A DNA stretch of 64,000 nt from the NCBI GenBank assembly GCA_902388495.1, contig CABMPP010000004.1, positions 1 to 64,000 on the forward strand, in the 5' to 3' direction. A model generated the notes under the pieces. It saw only the letters and a program-made list of their open reading frames with translations. It was not told the DNA's origin and did no database searches. The position numbers and the translations under genes are program-made. Positions 37,116-45,805 of the stretch are shown here, piece after piece; position 1 is the stretch's first letter; every line of letters starts with the position of its first letter. This DNA comes from an uncultured Bacteroides sp. Its GTDB lineage: Bacteria; Bacteroidota; Bacteroidia; Bacteroidales; Bacteroidaceae.

Positions 37116-37271
37116 GTTTCCATAAGCAGAAACGACCGTTCCCATAAGAGGAAACGAGCGTTCCCATTAGAAGAAACGGGCGTTCCCATTAGAAGAAACG
37201 GGCGTTCCCATTAGAAGAAACCGGAGTTTCCATAGGTAGGAAACGAGCGTTCCCTACCTATGGAAACTGTC
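37116..37271. repeat. Seven-unit array with 22-bp period, intergenic
   Basis: Units start at 37116, 37138, 37160, 37182, 37204, 37226 and 37249. Each begins GTT(T/C)CCAT(A/T)AG and ends GAAACG-like, and neighbouring units form GTTTC/GAAAC hairpins. The last two make a perfect stem: GTTTCCATAGGTAGG at 37226-37240 with its complement at 37253-37267. A second, looser set with ACTATGAG and TTACTCTCAT words (21-24 bp apart) follows to about 37350. They sit in the 570-bp gap between the LruC-like gene and the GSCFA gene. No gene is present in that gap. Confidence 0.85.
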
Positions 37272-37483
37272 TATAACTATGAGGGCAACTGCTTAGACTA
37301 TGAGAGCAACAGCTTACTCTCATAGTTACTACCAGGGTTACTCTCATACTCCAAATGCCGATGAATAAAGGGATGCAGCGATTTTATGAGGGTATGAGGG
37401 TAAAAACGTGTTCAACTTTTATTTGAGTTAAGTGCGATGGATGGCTACTTTATTGTTTTTATGGTATAATAATACAAACATTT

Positions 37484-38473
37484 ATGAACTTCTATACCCC
37501 TGTTGAACTGCCTGCTGACTTGCCTCGTCTGTCGCATGCGGATAAACTGATGCTTCTCGGCTCTTGCTTTGCCAATAATATCGGGGCAAGACTGACCGAC
37601 GCCAAGTTTCGTTGTAATCTCAATCCTTATGGTGTACTTTATAATCCGCTTTCCATTTCCGCCGCTTTGCGCGAAATCGTCGTCGGGAAGAGATACGATG
37701 CAGACAGTCTTTTCTTCTTCCGGGAGCTTTGGCACAGTCCGATGCATCATGGCGATTTTTCTTCTTCTGATATGGAAGAATCTCTGGAACATATCAACAG
37801 ACGATTGCAGGAGGCACACAAAGATATTTCCCGGCTGGACTACCTGTTGCTAACCTTCGGCACAGCATGGGTTTATGAAAGCAAAGCGACGGGACGAATC
37901 GTTGCCAACTGTCATAAACAGCCCGAATCCTGCTTTACCCGCCGAATGCTTTCCGTGAACGAGGTAATACTTGATTACACCTCCCTGCTATCCGGCTTGC
38001 TGGCGCTGAATCCGCAGTTGAAAGTGATATTTACCGTCAGCCCCATCCGCCATGTACGCGATGGAATGCATGCTAACAGCCTGAGCAAAGCCACTTTACT
38101 GCTGGCCATCGAGCAACTGAAAGCAGCCTTCCCAGGACATGTTTTCTATTTCCCCGCCTATGAACTGCTGATGGACGAACTGCGCGATTATCGTTTTTAT
38201 GCCGAAGATATGGTTCACCCTTCCGAGGTAGCCGTCCGCTATGTGTGGGAGCGATTTGTGCAGACTTGCATCTCCAAGGAGGCGTTACAGATTATGGAGG
38301 AAAGTGAAAATATCCGTAAAGCACTATCTCATAAGCCTTTTCATCCGGACTCTGAGGAGTATAAGCGTTTTTTAGAACAAATTGTGTTAAAAATAGACCA
38401 ACTTAACGGAAAATACCCGACCTTAGACTTCCAAAAAGAAAGAGAAATATGCCATACTCGATTGAAACCATAA
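37484..38473 (+). CDS. GSCFA-family protein
   Basis: Cytoplasmic-looking protein of 329 aa with the family motif LMLLGSCFANNIGARL near residue 22. SGNH-like blocks follow: LDYLLLTFGTAWVYE, FTVSPIRHVRDGMHANSLSK and MVHPSEVAVRYVWE. The Ser of GSCFA, the Pro-Ile-Arg-His segment and the MVHPS His suggest a hydrolase of the GDSL/SGNH type. The substrate is not known to me. It overlaps the start of murF-alr by 25 bp, which suggests translational coupling and perhaps a role at the cell envelope. Confidence 0.85.
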   Translation: MNFYTPVELPADLPRLSHADKLMLLGSCFANNIGARLTDAKFRCNLNPYGVLYNPLSISAALREIVVGKRYDADSLFFFRELWHSPMHHGDFSSSDMEESLEHINRRLQEAHKDISRLDYLLLTFGTAWVYESKATGRIVANCHKQPESCFTRRMLSVNEVILDYTSLLSGLLALNPQLKVIFTVSPIRHVRDGMHANSLSKATLLLAIEQLKAAFPGHVFYFPAYELLMDELRDYRFYAEDMVHPSEVAVRYVWERFVQTCISKEALQIMEESENIRKALSHKPFHPDSEEYKRFLEQIVLKIDQLNGKYPTLDFQKEREICHTRLKP

Positions 38474-40929
38474 CCGAAACCATTGGCGCACGACGTGTAG
38501 GGGACACGCCGGCTACCATCGACTGGCTGCTCACCGACAGCCGTTCCCTGAGTTTCCCCGAAGAAACATTGTTCTTCGCTCTGACTACCAAGCGGAACGA
38601 CGGTGCACACTATATTGCCGACCTCTATGCTCGCGGTGTACGCAACTTCGTAGTGAGCAAAGACGCCGCACAGTCCATTATCAATTACCAACTATCAACT
38701 ATCAACTTACTCATAGTTCCCAATCCGTTGAAGGCCTTGCAGAAGCTTGCCGAACAACATCGGAGCCAGTTTCAGATTCCCGTCATCGGCATCACGGGTA
38801 GTAATGGAAAAACCATCGTAAAGGAATGGCTGCACCAGTTGCTCAGTCCCGAACGTGCCATTGTACGCTCGCCGCGCAGCTATAATTCACAGATAGGCGT
38901 ACCTCTGTCGGTGTGGCAGATGAGCGAGCAGTCCGAGCTCGCCATCTTCGAAGCCGGCATCTCGGAACCAGGAGAGATGCGTGCCTTGCAAAATATCATC
39001 CAGCCCACCATCGGCATCCTGACCAACATTGGTGGTGCCCATCAGGAGAATTTCTTCTCGTTGCAAGAGAAGTGTATGGAGAAGCTTATGTTGTTCAAGA
39101 ACTGCGATGTGGTGATTTACAACGGCGACGATGAATTTATCAGCCACTGCGTGTCGAAGTCTATGCTTTCTGCACGTGAGATTGCGTGGAGCCGGAAGGA
39201 TATGGAACGTCCGCTATTTATAAGTAAGGTGGAGAAGAAAGACGAATGCACCGTCATCTCTTACCGCTATCTGGATATGGACAATACATTCACGTTGCCT
39301 TTCATCGACGATGCTTCTATCGAAAACTCGCTGAACTGCCTGGCTGCCTGCCTCTATCTGATGCTTCCTGCCGAAGTGATAACGGAACGCATGGCAAAAC
39401 TGGAACCCGTAGCCATGCGTCTGGAAGTGAAAGAAGGAAAGAATAACTGCCTGCTGATAAACGACAGCTATAATTCCGACCTCGGTTCGCTGGATATAGC
39501 GCTCAACTTCCTGTATCGCCGTTCTCTTTCTAATGGTCTGAAGCGGACGCTGATACTCTCCGATATCCTGGAAACGGGACAGAATACACCCGCCCTTTAC
39601 CGCCAGGTGGCGCAGTTGGTGAACAGCCGCGGCATCGAACGCATCATCGGAGTAGGAAACGAGATCTCTTCTTGCGCTGCCCGCTTCAACATCGAAAAGT
39701 CATTCTACCCCAATACCGATGCTTTGATACATGCCATCGAGCGGGGAGAACTTCGCCTTGAAAATGAAATAATCCTGATTAAGGGTGCCCGTAAGTTTGG
39801 TTTCGATGCCTTGACGGAAGTATTGGAAAAGAAAGTGCATGAAACCATACTGGAAGTCAATCTTGGAGCGATGATAGCCAATCTGAACTACTATCGCAGC
39901 AAGCTGAAACCCGAAACCAAGATGATGTGTATGGTGAAAGCCTCTGCTTACGGTGCCGGCTCTTACGAGATTGCCAAAACCCTTCAGGAGCATCATGTCG
40001 ATTACCTCGCTGTTGCCGTTGCCGACGAAGGTTCGGAGCTTCGCAAGGCGGGAATTACCGCAAGCATCGTCATCATGAACCCCGAAATGACGGCGTTCAA
40101 GACGATGTTCGACTACAAACTGGAACCTGAAGTCTACAGTTTCCATCTGCTCGATGCCCTTATCAAGGAAGCCGAAAAAGAAGGCATCACAAACTTCCCG
40201 ATACACATAAAACTGGATACGGGCATGCACCGTCTGGGATTTGCGGCAGAAGACATGCCGCAGCTGATAGAACGGCTGAAAGGACAGAATGCCGTCATAG
40301 CCCGTTCCGTGTTTTCTCATTTTGTGGGAAGTGACGCGGCGCAGTTCGATGCCTTTACCCGTCGGCAGATAGAGACGTTTGAAAAAGCATCCGGGGAGTT
40401 GCAGGAAGCTTTCCCGCATAAGATACTCCGCCATATCTGCAACTCTGCCGGAATCGAACGCTTCCCCGGGGCTCAGTTCGATATGGTTCGTCTGGGTATC
40501 GGCCTGTATGGGGTCAGCCCGATTGACAATTCCATTATGAACAACGTCAGTACGTTGCGGACTACCATTCTTCAGATACGCGATGTGCCCGAAGAAGATA
40601 CGGTGGGATATAGCCGTAAGGGGCATCTGGTGCGTCCTTCGCGCATTGCCGCCATACCTATCGGTTATGCCGACGGTTTGAACCGCCACCTGGGCAACGG
40701 GCATGCCTATTGTCTGGTAAACGGGCAGAAAGCTCCTTATGTGGGCAATATCTGCATGGATGTCTGCATGATCGACGTTACCGACATCGACTGCAAGGAA
40801 GGGGATACCGTTGAAATCTTCGGCGATCATCTGCCTATAACGGTTTTGTCCGATGTACTCGGAACCATTCCTTACGAAGTGCTGACCAGTGTTTCCACGC
40901 GAGTGAAGAGGGTGTATTATCAAGATTGA
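38449..40929 (+). CDS. murF-alr: Bifunctional MurF / alanine racemase
   Basis: A fusion of 826 aa. Residues 1 to about 455 are MurF, which adds D-Ala-D-Ala to UDP-MurNAc-tripeptide; the ATP site is GITGSNGKTIVKEW (Lys121). Residues about 460-826 are alanine racemase. The PLP Lys lies in MCMVKASAYGAG (Lys497), and the catalytic Tyr region is VGYSRKGHLV, followed by IPIGYADGLNRHLGNGHA. Supplying D-Ala and using it are thus in one polypeptide, an arrangement known in Bacteroidetes. Residues about 77-87 (INYQLSTIN) are encoded by a 7-bp tandem repeat and look like an insertion between MurF strands. The first codons overlap the GSCFA gene. Confidence 0.93.
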   Translation: MPYSIETITETIGARRVGDTPATIDWLLTDSRSLSFPEETLFFALTTKRNDGAHYIADLYARGVRNFVVSKDAAQSIINYQLSTINLLIVPNPLKALQKLAEQHRSQFQIPVIGITGSNGKTIVKEWLHQLLSPERAIVRSPRSYNSQIGVPLSVWQMSEQSELAIFEAGISEPGEMRALQNIIQPTIGILTNIGGAHQENFFSLQEKCMEKLMLFKNCDVVIYNGDDEFISHCVSKSMLSAREIAWSRKDMERPLFISKVEKKDECTVISYRYLDMDNTFTLPFIDDASIENSLNCLAACLYLMLPAEVITERMAKLEPVAMRLEVKEGKNNCLLINDSYNSDLGSLDIALNFLYRRSLSNGLKRTLILSDILETGQNTPALYRQVAQLVNSRGIERIIGVGNEISSCAARFNIEKSFYPNTDALIHAIERGELRLENEIILIKGARKFGFDALTEVLEKKVHETILEVNLGAMIANLNYYRSKLKPETKMMCMVKASAYGAGSYEIAKTLQEHHVDYLAVAVADEGSELRKAGITASIVIMNPEMTAFKTMFDYKLEPEVYSFHLLDALIKEAEKEGITNFPIHIKLDTGMHRLGFAAEDMPQLIERLKGQNAVIARSVFSHFVGSDAAQFDAFTRRQIETFEKASGELQEAFPHKILRHICNSAGIERFPGAQFDMVRLGIGLYGVSPIDNSIMNNVSTLRTTILQIRDVPEEDTVGYSRKGHLVRPSRIAAIPIGYADGLNRHLGNGHAYCLVNGQKAPYVGNICMDVCMIDVTDIDCKEGDTVEIFGDHLPITVLSDVLGTIPYEVLTSVSTRVKRVYYQD
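38677..38707. repeat. 7-bp tandem repeat inside murF
   Basis: Four tandem heptamers, TATCAAT, TACCAAC, TATCAAC, TATCAAC, followed by TTA. The period is not a multiple of three, so loss or gain of a copy would shift the reading frame. The word resembles microsatellites usually found between genes in Bacteroides. Confidence 0.75.
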
Positions 40930-40931
40930 AA

Positions 40932-40966
40932 ATGAGTGATTGGTGAATAAATGACTAATCACTCAT
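40932..40966. terminator. Hairpin between murF-alr and tatA
   Basis: ATGAGTGATT (40932-40941) and AATCACTCAT (40957-40966) around a 15-nt loop, starting 3 bp after the stop. No strong U-run follows, so confidence is modest. Confidence 0.4.
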
Positions 40967-40986
40967 CACCAATCATTAAAAATTTC

Positions 40987-40994
40987 TATATTTG
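40987..40994 (+). promoter_or_regulatory. Candidate -7 element (TATATTTG) of tatA
   Basis: TAnnTTTG match with predicted start near 41001, 11 nt before the ATG at 41012 or 17 nt before the ATG at 41018. No clear -33. Confidence 0.4.
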
Positions 40995-41011
40995 CATCAA
41001 ATTAATCCGAT

Positions 41012-41239
41012 ATGACTATGACAAACTTACTTTTATTAGGTTTCCTGCCCAGCGGTTCCGAATGGATTATCATCGCGTTGGTTATTTTACTGTTGTTTGG
41101 TGGTAAGAAAATTCCTGAACTGATGAAAGGTTTGGGTAAAGGAGTGAAGAGCTTCAAAGATGGAGTAAACGAAGCCAAAGAAGAAATCAACAAAGCCAAA
41201 GAAGACCTGGATAAACCGGCAGAAAGCGAAGTGAAATAA
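41012..41239 (+). CDS. tatA: Twin-arginine translocase subunit TatA
   Basis: A 75-aa protein with one N-terminal membrane span ([19 protein letters not shown]), the FGxKKxPEL hinge, an amphipathic helix ([17 protein letters not shown]) and a charged tail, the plan of TatA/E. It oligomerises to form the pore that passes folded proteins. Starts at 41012 or 41018 are both possible. One base separates it from tatC, and no tatB is present, so this is the minimal TatAC type. Confidence 0.93.
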   Translation: MTMTNLLLLGFLPSGSEWIIIALVILLLFGGKKIPELMKGLGKGVKSFKDGVNEAKEEINKAKEDLDKPAESEVK

Positions 41240-41240
41240 A

Positions 41241-42062
41241 GTGGCTGAAAAAGAATTAACTTTCTGGGATCATCTGGATGAATTGCGCCGGGTGCTGTTT
41301 CGCATTATCGGCGTGTGGTTTGTGTTGGCTGTAGGTTATTTTATTGCCATGCCCTATCTGTTCGATCGGGTGATATTGGCTCCTTGCCATAATGACTTTA
41401 TCTTTTATGATGTGTTGCGTTATATCGGACAGACGTTCGACTTGCACGATGAATTCTTCACCCAGGAGTTTCATGTAAAGCTTATCAATATCAATCTGGC
41501 CGCACCGTTCTTTGTACACATGTCCACTGCTTTCTGGATGTCTGTGGTGACGGCTGCACCTTACATCTTCTATGAAGTTTGGCGGTTCATCAGCCCCGCG
41601 CTCTATCCCAATGAGCGCAAGGGAGTGAAGAAAGCGCTGGGGATCGGTACGGTGATGTTTTTCATCGGCGTATTGTTGGGTTACTTTATGGTCTATCCGC
41701 TGACGTTGCGCTTCCTCTCTACTTATGAATTAAGCGCAGCGGTCGAGAACCAGATTTCCTTGAATTCCTATATAGATAACTTTATGATGCTGGTACTCTG
41801 CATGGGACTGGCATTCGAGTTGCCACTGGTGACGTGGCTGCTTTCCCTGCTGGGATTGGTGCACAAGACTTTCTTGCGAAAATACCGTCGTCATGCCATT
41901 GTTATCATTGTGATTGCAGCTGCTGTTATTACGCCTACCGGCGACCCGTTCACGCTGACGGTAGTGGCTGTCCCGCTTTACATGCTCTATGAGTTGAGTA
42001 TCCTTATGATAAAGGATAAAAAGACTGATGATGATGCGGAAGAAGCGGAGACGGAAGAATGA
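41241..42062 (+). CDS. tatC: Twin-arginine translocase subunit TatC
   Basis: Protein of 273 aa with six membrane helices and the conserved N-terminus ELTFWDHLDELRRVLFRI, which binds the signal peptide. FEVWRF-like YEVWRFISPALYPNERK and the loop with FELP (AFELPLVTWLL) are typical. It starts with GTG one base after the tatA stop. Its last codons overlap the next gene by 4 bp (ATGA). The C-terminus is acidic (KKTDDDAEEAETEE). Confidence 0.95.
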   Translation: MAEKELTFWDHLDELRRVLFRIIGVWFVLAVGYFIAMPYLFDRVILAPCHNDFIFYDVLRYIGQTFDLHDEFFTQEFHVKLININLAAPFFVHMSTAFWMSVVTAAPYIFYEVWRFISPALYPNERKGVKKALGIGTVMFFIGVLLGYFMVYPLTLRFLSTYELSAAVENQISLNSYIDNFMMLVLCMGLAFELPLVTWLLSLLGLVHKTFLRKYRRHAIVIIVIAAAVITPTGDPFTLTVVAVPLYMLYELSILMIKDKKTDDDAEEAETEE

Positions 42063-45000
42063 TGAATCGTGAAGTAAAAGAATACTTTGACATATTGCTG
42101 GGGGCTTGTCGCGGAGCAGACATCCCTCTGGAGATTGCATACCGGCAGCTGCGTGAGTTGTTGGAGCGATTGTGCCGTACACAAATCTCGGACAGCAGTT
42201 TGCAGATGACCGACCTTTCCGCACGGATTAACTTCGTGGCATCCAAAGTGGGCCTTTCTATTGTAGAGCAGAACCGCTTGCATACCTTCCGGTTGACTTC
42301 CAATGCCATTCTGAACCGCCAGTCGGAACCGCAACGCGAACAGTTGTTGCGCGATGCCAAGACGCTGGCTTTCTTCGTCAAACGGCTGATGGGGGAAGAT
42401 ATACCTGACGAACTTTACCGCCTGCTGCCCCGTGCGGATGCTACTTACATTGTGGCGCCTCCTGCCAGGGAGCGTGTACGGCGCATGCGTGTCTGCTTTC
42501 AGTATGCCGATGAAACTTATCTGTATGTATTGCCTGTAGATACGGTGGCGGATGAACCGCTGCGGGTCCGGTATAATGTGCCGCAGATAAATGAAGAGTT
42601 TACAGAAACCTGTCAGCTTTTGTGGCGGCATGCGCAGGTCAATCTGCTGGATGTTGCCGTTGATGAAGCCGGAATCCTTACCCCTTCTTTTATAATACTG
42701 GAACCTGATTATCTGATAGATATCAGTTCGCTGGCGGAGTGCTTCAAGGATTACGGGCATCATCCGGCCAACTATATGCTGGCACGCCTGCAATCTCCCG
42801 ACAATACCCGCCCGCTGTTGCTGGGTAATATCGCCAACCTCTTTCTGGACGAATGGATTCATGCCAAAGAAGCGCCCGACTACGTGGCGTGCATGAAGAA
42901 AGCGTTCCGCTCTTACCCCATCGAACTGGCTGCCTGCTCTGATTTGCGCGACCGGGAAAAAGAAATGGAATTCTTTTCCGATTGTAAGCGGCACTTCGAG
43001 AACATCCGCCGGACGGTGACGGAAACTTTCCGCGCATCGGGCTACGAACTGGACAGGACGGATGCCGTGCTGGAACCTACTTATATCTGTGAGGCATTGG
43101 GCTTGCAGGGGCGTCTGGATTATATGCAGCGGGATATGTCCTCGTTTATAGAGATGAAATCCGGCAAGGCGGACGAGTACTCTATCCGTGGCAAGGTGGA
43201 GCCTAAAGAGAATAATAAGGTGCAGATGTTGCTTTATCAGGCCGTGCTGGAGTATTCCATGGGTATGGACCATCGGCGTGTAAAAGCCTATTTGCTCTAT
43301 ACCCGCTATCCGTTGCTTTATCCCGCCCGTCCTTCGTGGGCCATGGTGCGGCGGGTGATGGATGTGCGCAACCGGATTGTAGCTACCGAATATGGCATCC
43401 AGTTGCGGAACAGTCCGCAGTATACCGCTGAACGCTTGAAAGATATTAATCCTGATACGCTGAACGAACGTTGCCTGGATAATACGTTGTGGAAGCGTTA
43501 TCTCTATCCGTCCATAGATGCGGTGGCGCAACGGATCGGTTCGTTGTCTCCTTTGGAGCAAAGCTACTTCTATACGCTCTACAACTTTATAACCAAAGAG
43601 CTCTATACCTCCAAGTCGGGCGATATTGAATATGAGGGACGTGCCGGTGCTGCTGCATTGTGGCTCTCCACGCTGGCGGAGAAATGTGAGGCGGGGGAGA
43701 TACTGTTCGATCTGGTGATACAAGAGAATCATGCGGCAGATGCGCACAAGCCCTATCTGTCGTTGGCAACTTCGCGTAAAGCCTCTTCTCTCTCCGGGCA
43801 GGAGTCTGTTCCTCCTAATTTCCGCCAGGGCGATGCTGTTGTACTATACGAACGGAATTCAGATGCCGATAATGTCACCAACAAGATGGTGTTCAAGGGG
43901 AATATAGAACGTATTTCCGATGATGAAGTCTGCCTCCGACTGCGTGCCACCCAGCAGAATGCCGGTGTCTTGCCTGCTGATAGCCGTTATGCCATCGAGC
44001 ACGACTATATGGATACTTCCTTCCGGGGGATGTATCTGGGGCTTGCCGCTTTCTTGTCGGCCACGAAGAGCCGGCGCGACTTGTTGTTGGGGCAGCGTAC
44101 TCCCGAATTCGATGCTTCCTTTGATGCTTCTATTGCCGCTGCCACGGATGATTTCTCCCGAATCACTCTGAAAGCCCGTGCCGCCCGTGACTATTTCCTG
44201 CTTATCGGTCCTCCGGGTACCGGCAAGACTTCCCGTGCCCTGCGTGGCATGGTGGAAGCCTTTTATCAGGAAGGCAAGCAGATCTTACTGCTTTCTTATA
44301 CCAATCGTGCTGTAGATGAAATCAGCAAAGCACTTTCTGCCATTGTGCCGGAAGTAGATTTCATCCGTATCGGCAGTGAATTGGCTTGCGATGAGGCTTA
44401 TCGTTCCCATCTGATAGAGAATGTGTTGGAGCCCTGTTCCACCCGGCGTGAGGTGCAGGAGCGTATTGCCCGCTGCCGCGTGTTTGTAGGAACAGTGGCT
44501 ACGCTTTCTTCCAAAACAGAGCTTTTCCGCCTGAAGACATTCGATGTTGCCATTGTGGACGAAGCTACCCAGATACTTGAACCTCAATTGCTTGGATTGC
44601 TATGCACCCGCAATCCTGCCGGCGGAGACGCCATCGGCAAGTTCATTCTGATAGGCGACCACAAACAGTTGCCTGCGGTTGTTTTGCAATCTTCCGAGCA
44701 GTCGGCGGTATGCGATGAAGCATTGCATGCCATCGGTTTATACAATTTGAAAGACTCGCTTTTCGAGCGCCTTTACCGCAATATCTCTGCTTCATCAACC
44801 GGTCAGGCTTCATTAATTGCGAGTCATTGTTCTGATATGTTGTGCCGTCAAGGTCGTATGAATGTAGAGGTGGCGTTGTTTCCCAACCGTGCTTTTTATG
44901 GCGGGCTTTTGGAACCTGTAGGATTGCCTCACCAGCAAGGGGAGCTTTCTCTTTCTTCGGAATTGACCGATTGCGAGTTTGCCCATCTGCTGACGCGTCG

Positions 45001-45472
45001 TGTCGCCTTCCTGCCTTCTGTTCCCGAACCTCCGGTGCAGTCTGCAAAGATGAATCATTCGGAAGCATTGCTTGCCGCCCGGCTGGCAGAGGTTGTTTAT
45101 CGGCAGTATTCGGCTGTTTCGGGATTCGATCCGTTATTGACTTTGGGTATCATCACTCCTTATCGCAGCCAGATAGCTTTGATTAAAAAAGAAATAGCAG
45201 CTTTGGGCATTGCTGTCCTGAATGATATTCTGGTAGATACGGTAGAGCGCTTTCAGGGTAGCGAACGGGATGTTATTATCTACTCCTTCTGTGTGAACCG
45301 TGCCTATCAGTTGAGGTTTCTTGCCAATCTGACGGAGGAAAACGGTGTGCAGATAGACCGGAAGCTGAATGTGGCCCTTACACGTGCCCGCAAGCAGATG
45401 TTCCTGATAGGTGTGCCGCAACTGCTGAAACTGAATCCTATCTATGCCGAACTGTTGAGAGCTACGGAGTAA
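42059..45472 (+). CDS. Dna2/Cas4-type nuclease fused to SF1 helicase
   Basis: Large protein of 1137 aa. Its middle part contains a RecB/Cas4-type PD-(D/E)XK nuclease core: GRLDYM (Asp354), FIEMKSGKA (Glu365, Lys367) and KVQMLLYQAVL (motif with Gln and Tyr). The C-terminal half is an SF1B UPF1/Dna2-like helicase: Walker A GPPGTGKTS (Lys723), LLLSYTNRAVDEI, Walker B VDEATQ (Asp834), IGDHKQLPAVV, RFQGSERDVIIYS, and motif VI LNVALTRARKQMFLIG. I see no four-Cys Fe-S cluster like the one in eukaryotic Dna2. It probably processes 5' flaps or broken ends. It is translationally coupled to tatC. A role in repair or in defence cannot be separated here. Confidence 0.85.
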   Translation: MMNREVKEYFDILLGACRGADIPLEIAYRQLRELLERLCRTQISDSSLQMTDLSARINFVASKVGLSIVEQNRLHTFRLTSNAILNRQSEPQREQLLRDAKTLAFFVKRLMGEDIPDELYRLLPRADATYIVAPPARERVRRMRVCFQYADETYLYVLPVDTVADEPLRVRYNVPQINEEFTETCQLLWRHAQVNLLDVAVDEAGILTPSFIILEPDYLIDISSLAECFKDYGHHPANYMLARLQSPDNTRPLLLGNIANLFLDEWIHAKEAPDYVACMKKAFRSYPIELAACSDLRDREKEMEFFSDCKRHFENIRRTVTETFRASGYELDRTDAVLEPTYICEALGLQGRLDYMQRDMSSFIEMKSGKADEYSIRGKVEPKENNKVQMLLYQAVLEYSMGMDHRRVKAYLLYTRYPLLYPARPSWAMVRRVMDVRNRIVATEYGIQLRNSPQYTAERLKDINPDTLNERCLDNTLWKRYLYPSIDAVAQRIGSLSPLEQSYFYTLYNFITKELYTSKSGDIEYEGRAGAAALWLSTLAEKCEAGEILFDLVIQENHAADAHKPYLSLATSRKASSLSGQESVPPNFRQGDAVVLYERNSDADNVTNKMVFKGNIERISDDEVCLRLRATQQNAGVLPADSRYAIEHDYMDTSFRGMYLGLAAFLSATKSRRDLLLGQRTPEFDASFDASIAAATDDFSRITLKARAARDYFLLIGPPGTGKTSRALRGMVEAFYQEGKQILLLSYTNRAVDEISKALSAIVPEVDFIRIGSELACDEAYRSHLIENVLEPCSTRREVQERIARCRVFVGTVATLSSKTELFRLKTFDVAIVDEATQILEPQLLGLLCTRNPAGGDAIGKFILIGDHKQLPAVVLQSSEQSAVCDEALHAIGLYNLKDSLFERLYRNISASSTGQASLIASHCSDMLCRQGRMNVEVALFPNRAFYGGLLEPVGLPHQQGELSLSSELTDCEFAHLLTRRVAFLPSVPEPPVQSAKMNHSEALLAARLAEVVYRQYSAVSGFDPLLTLGIITPYRSQIALIKKEIAALGIAVLNDILVDTVERFQGSERDVIIYSFCVNRAYQLRFLANLTEENGVQIDRKLNVALTRARKQMFLIGVPQLLKLNPIYAELLRATE

Positions 45473-45588
45473 CTGTCATTCAGAGGAACGGTAGTGGCGT
45501 AGAATCTCTTCTCTCTGTATTTAGCAAATCTTAAGTCTTTTCTACGTCTTTATAGAATTTATTAATAACGTCGTATGCGATAAAGCGC

Positions 45589-45596
45589 TATCTTTG
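45589..45596 (+). promoter_or_regulatory. Candidate -7 element (TATCTTTG), long leader or small RNA
   Basis: TAnnTTTG match; predicted start near 45604. The -33 position has no TTTG. The transcript would meet the first hairpin after about 65 nt. Confidence 0.4.
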
Positions 45597-45644
45597 TGGC
45601 ACGTTTTTTTCATAGAGATTTAGATTTAAGGTTAGAAGAATTGT

Positions 45645-45670
45645 GGAAGTCGTGAGACTTCCCTTTTTTT
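45645..45670 (+). terminator. Intrinsic terminator or attenuator with GTGA loop
   Basis: GGAAGTC (45645-45651), loop GTGA, GACTTCC (45656-45662), then C and seven T. It fits a factor-independent terminator within the leader of the oxidoreductase gene, or the end of a short RNA. Confidence 0.7.
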
Positions 45671-45724
45671 CATCTTAAATTGAGTGCTTTGCGGCTTTTT
45701 GTTTTTGACCGCAATAGAACAAAG

Positions 45725-45757
45725 AAAAGCTTTTTCGTGAGAAAGAGCTTTTTTGTT
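45725..45757 (+). terminator. Second GTGA-loop hairpin in the same leader
   Basis: AAAAGCTTTTTC (45725-45736) pairs with GAAAGAGCTTTT (45741-45752) with one G-U pair around a GTGA loop, and T-rich sequence follows. It lies 54 bp before the ATG at 45806. Confidence 0.55.
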
Positions 45758-45805
45758 ATACTATCGACAGACATTCCTCATAATAAACAGAAAAGAATAA
45801 ACAAA

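Larger units (their letters stand above)
45473..45805 (+). other. Leader region with two terminator-like hairpins before the oxidoreductase
   Basis: This 333-bp gap has no convincing reading frame. An in-frame extension of the oxidoreductase to 45680 would run through a hairpin. It contains a TATCTTTG element (45589-45596) and two hairpins that both use a GTGA loop and are followed by T-runs. The first 110 bp after the helicase stop show nothing I recognise. Confidence 0.55.

Noticed and set aside
37116..37350. CRISPR array
   Set aside because: Units of 22 bp follow each other without spacers, vary in sequence, and no cas gene is near.
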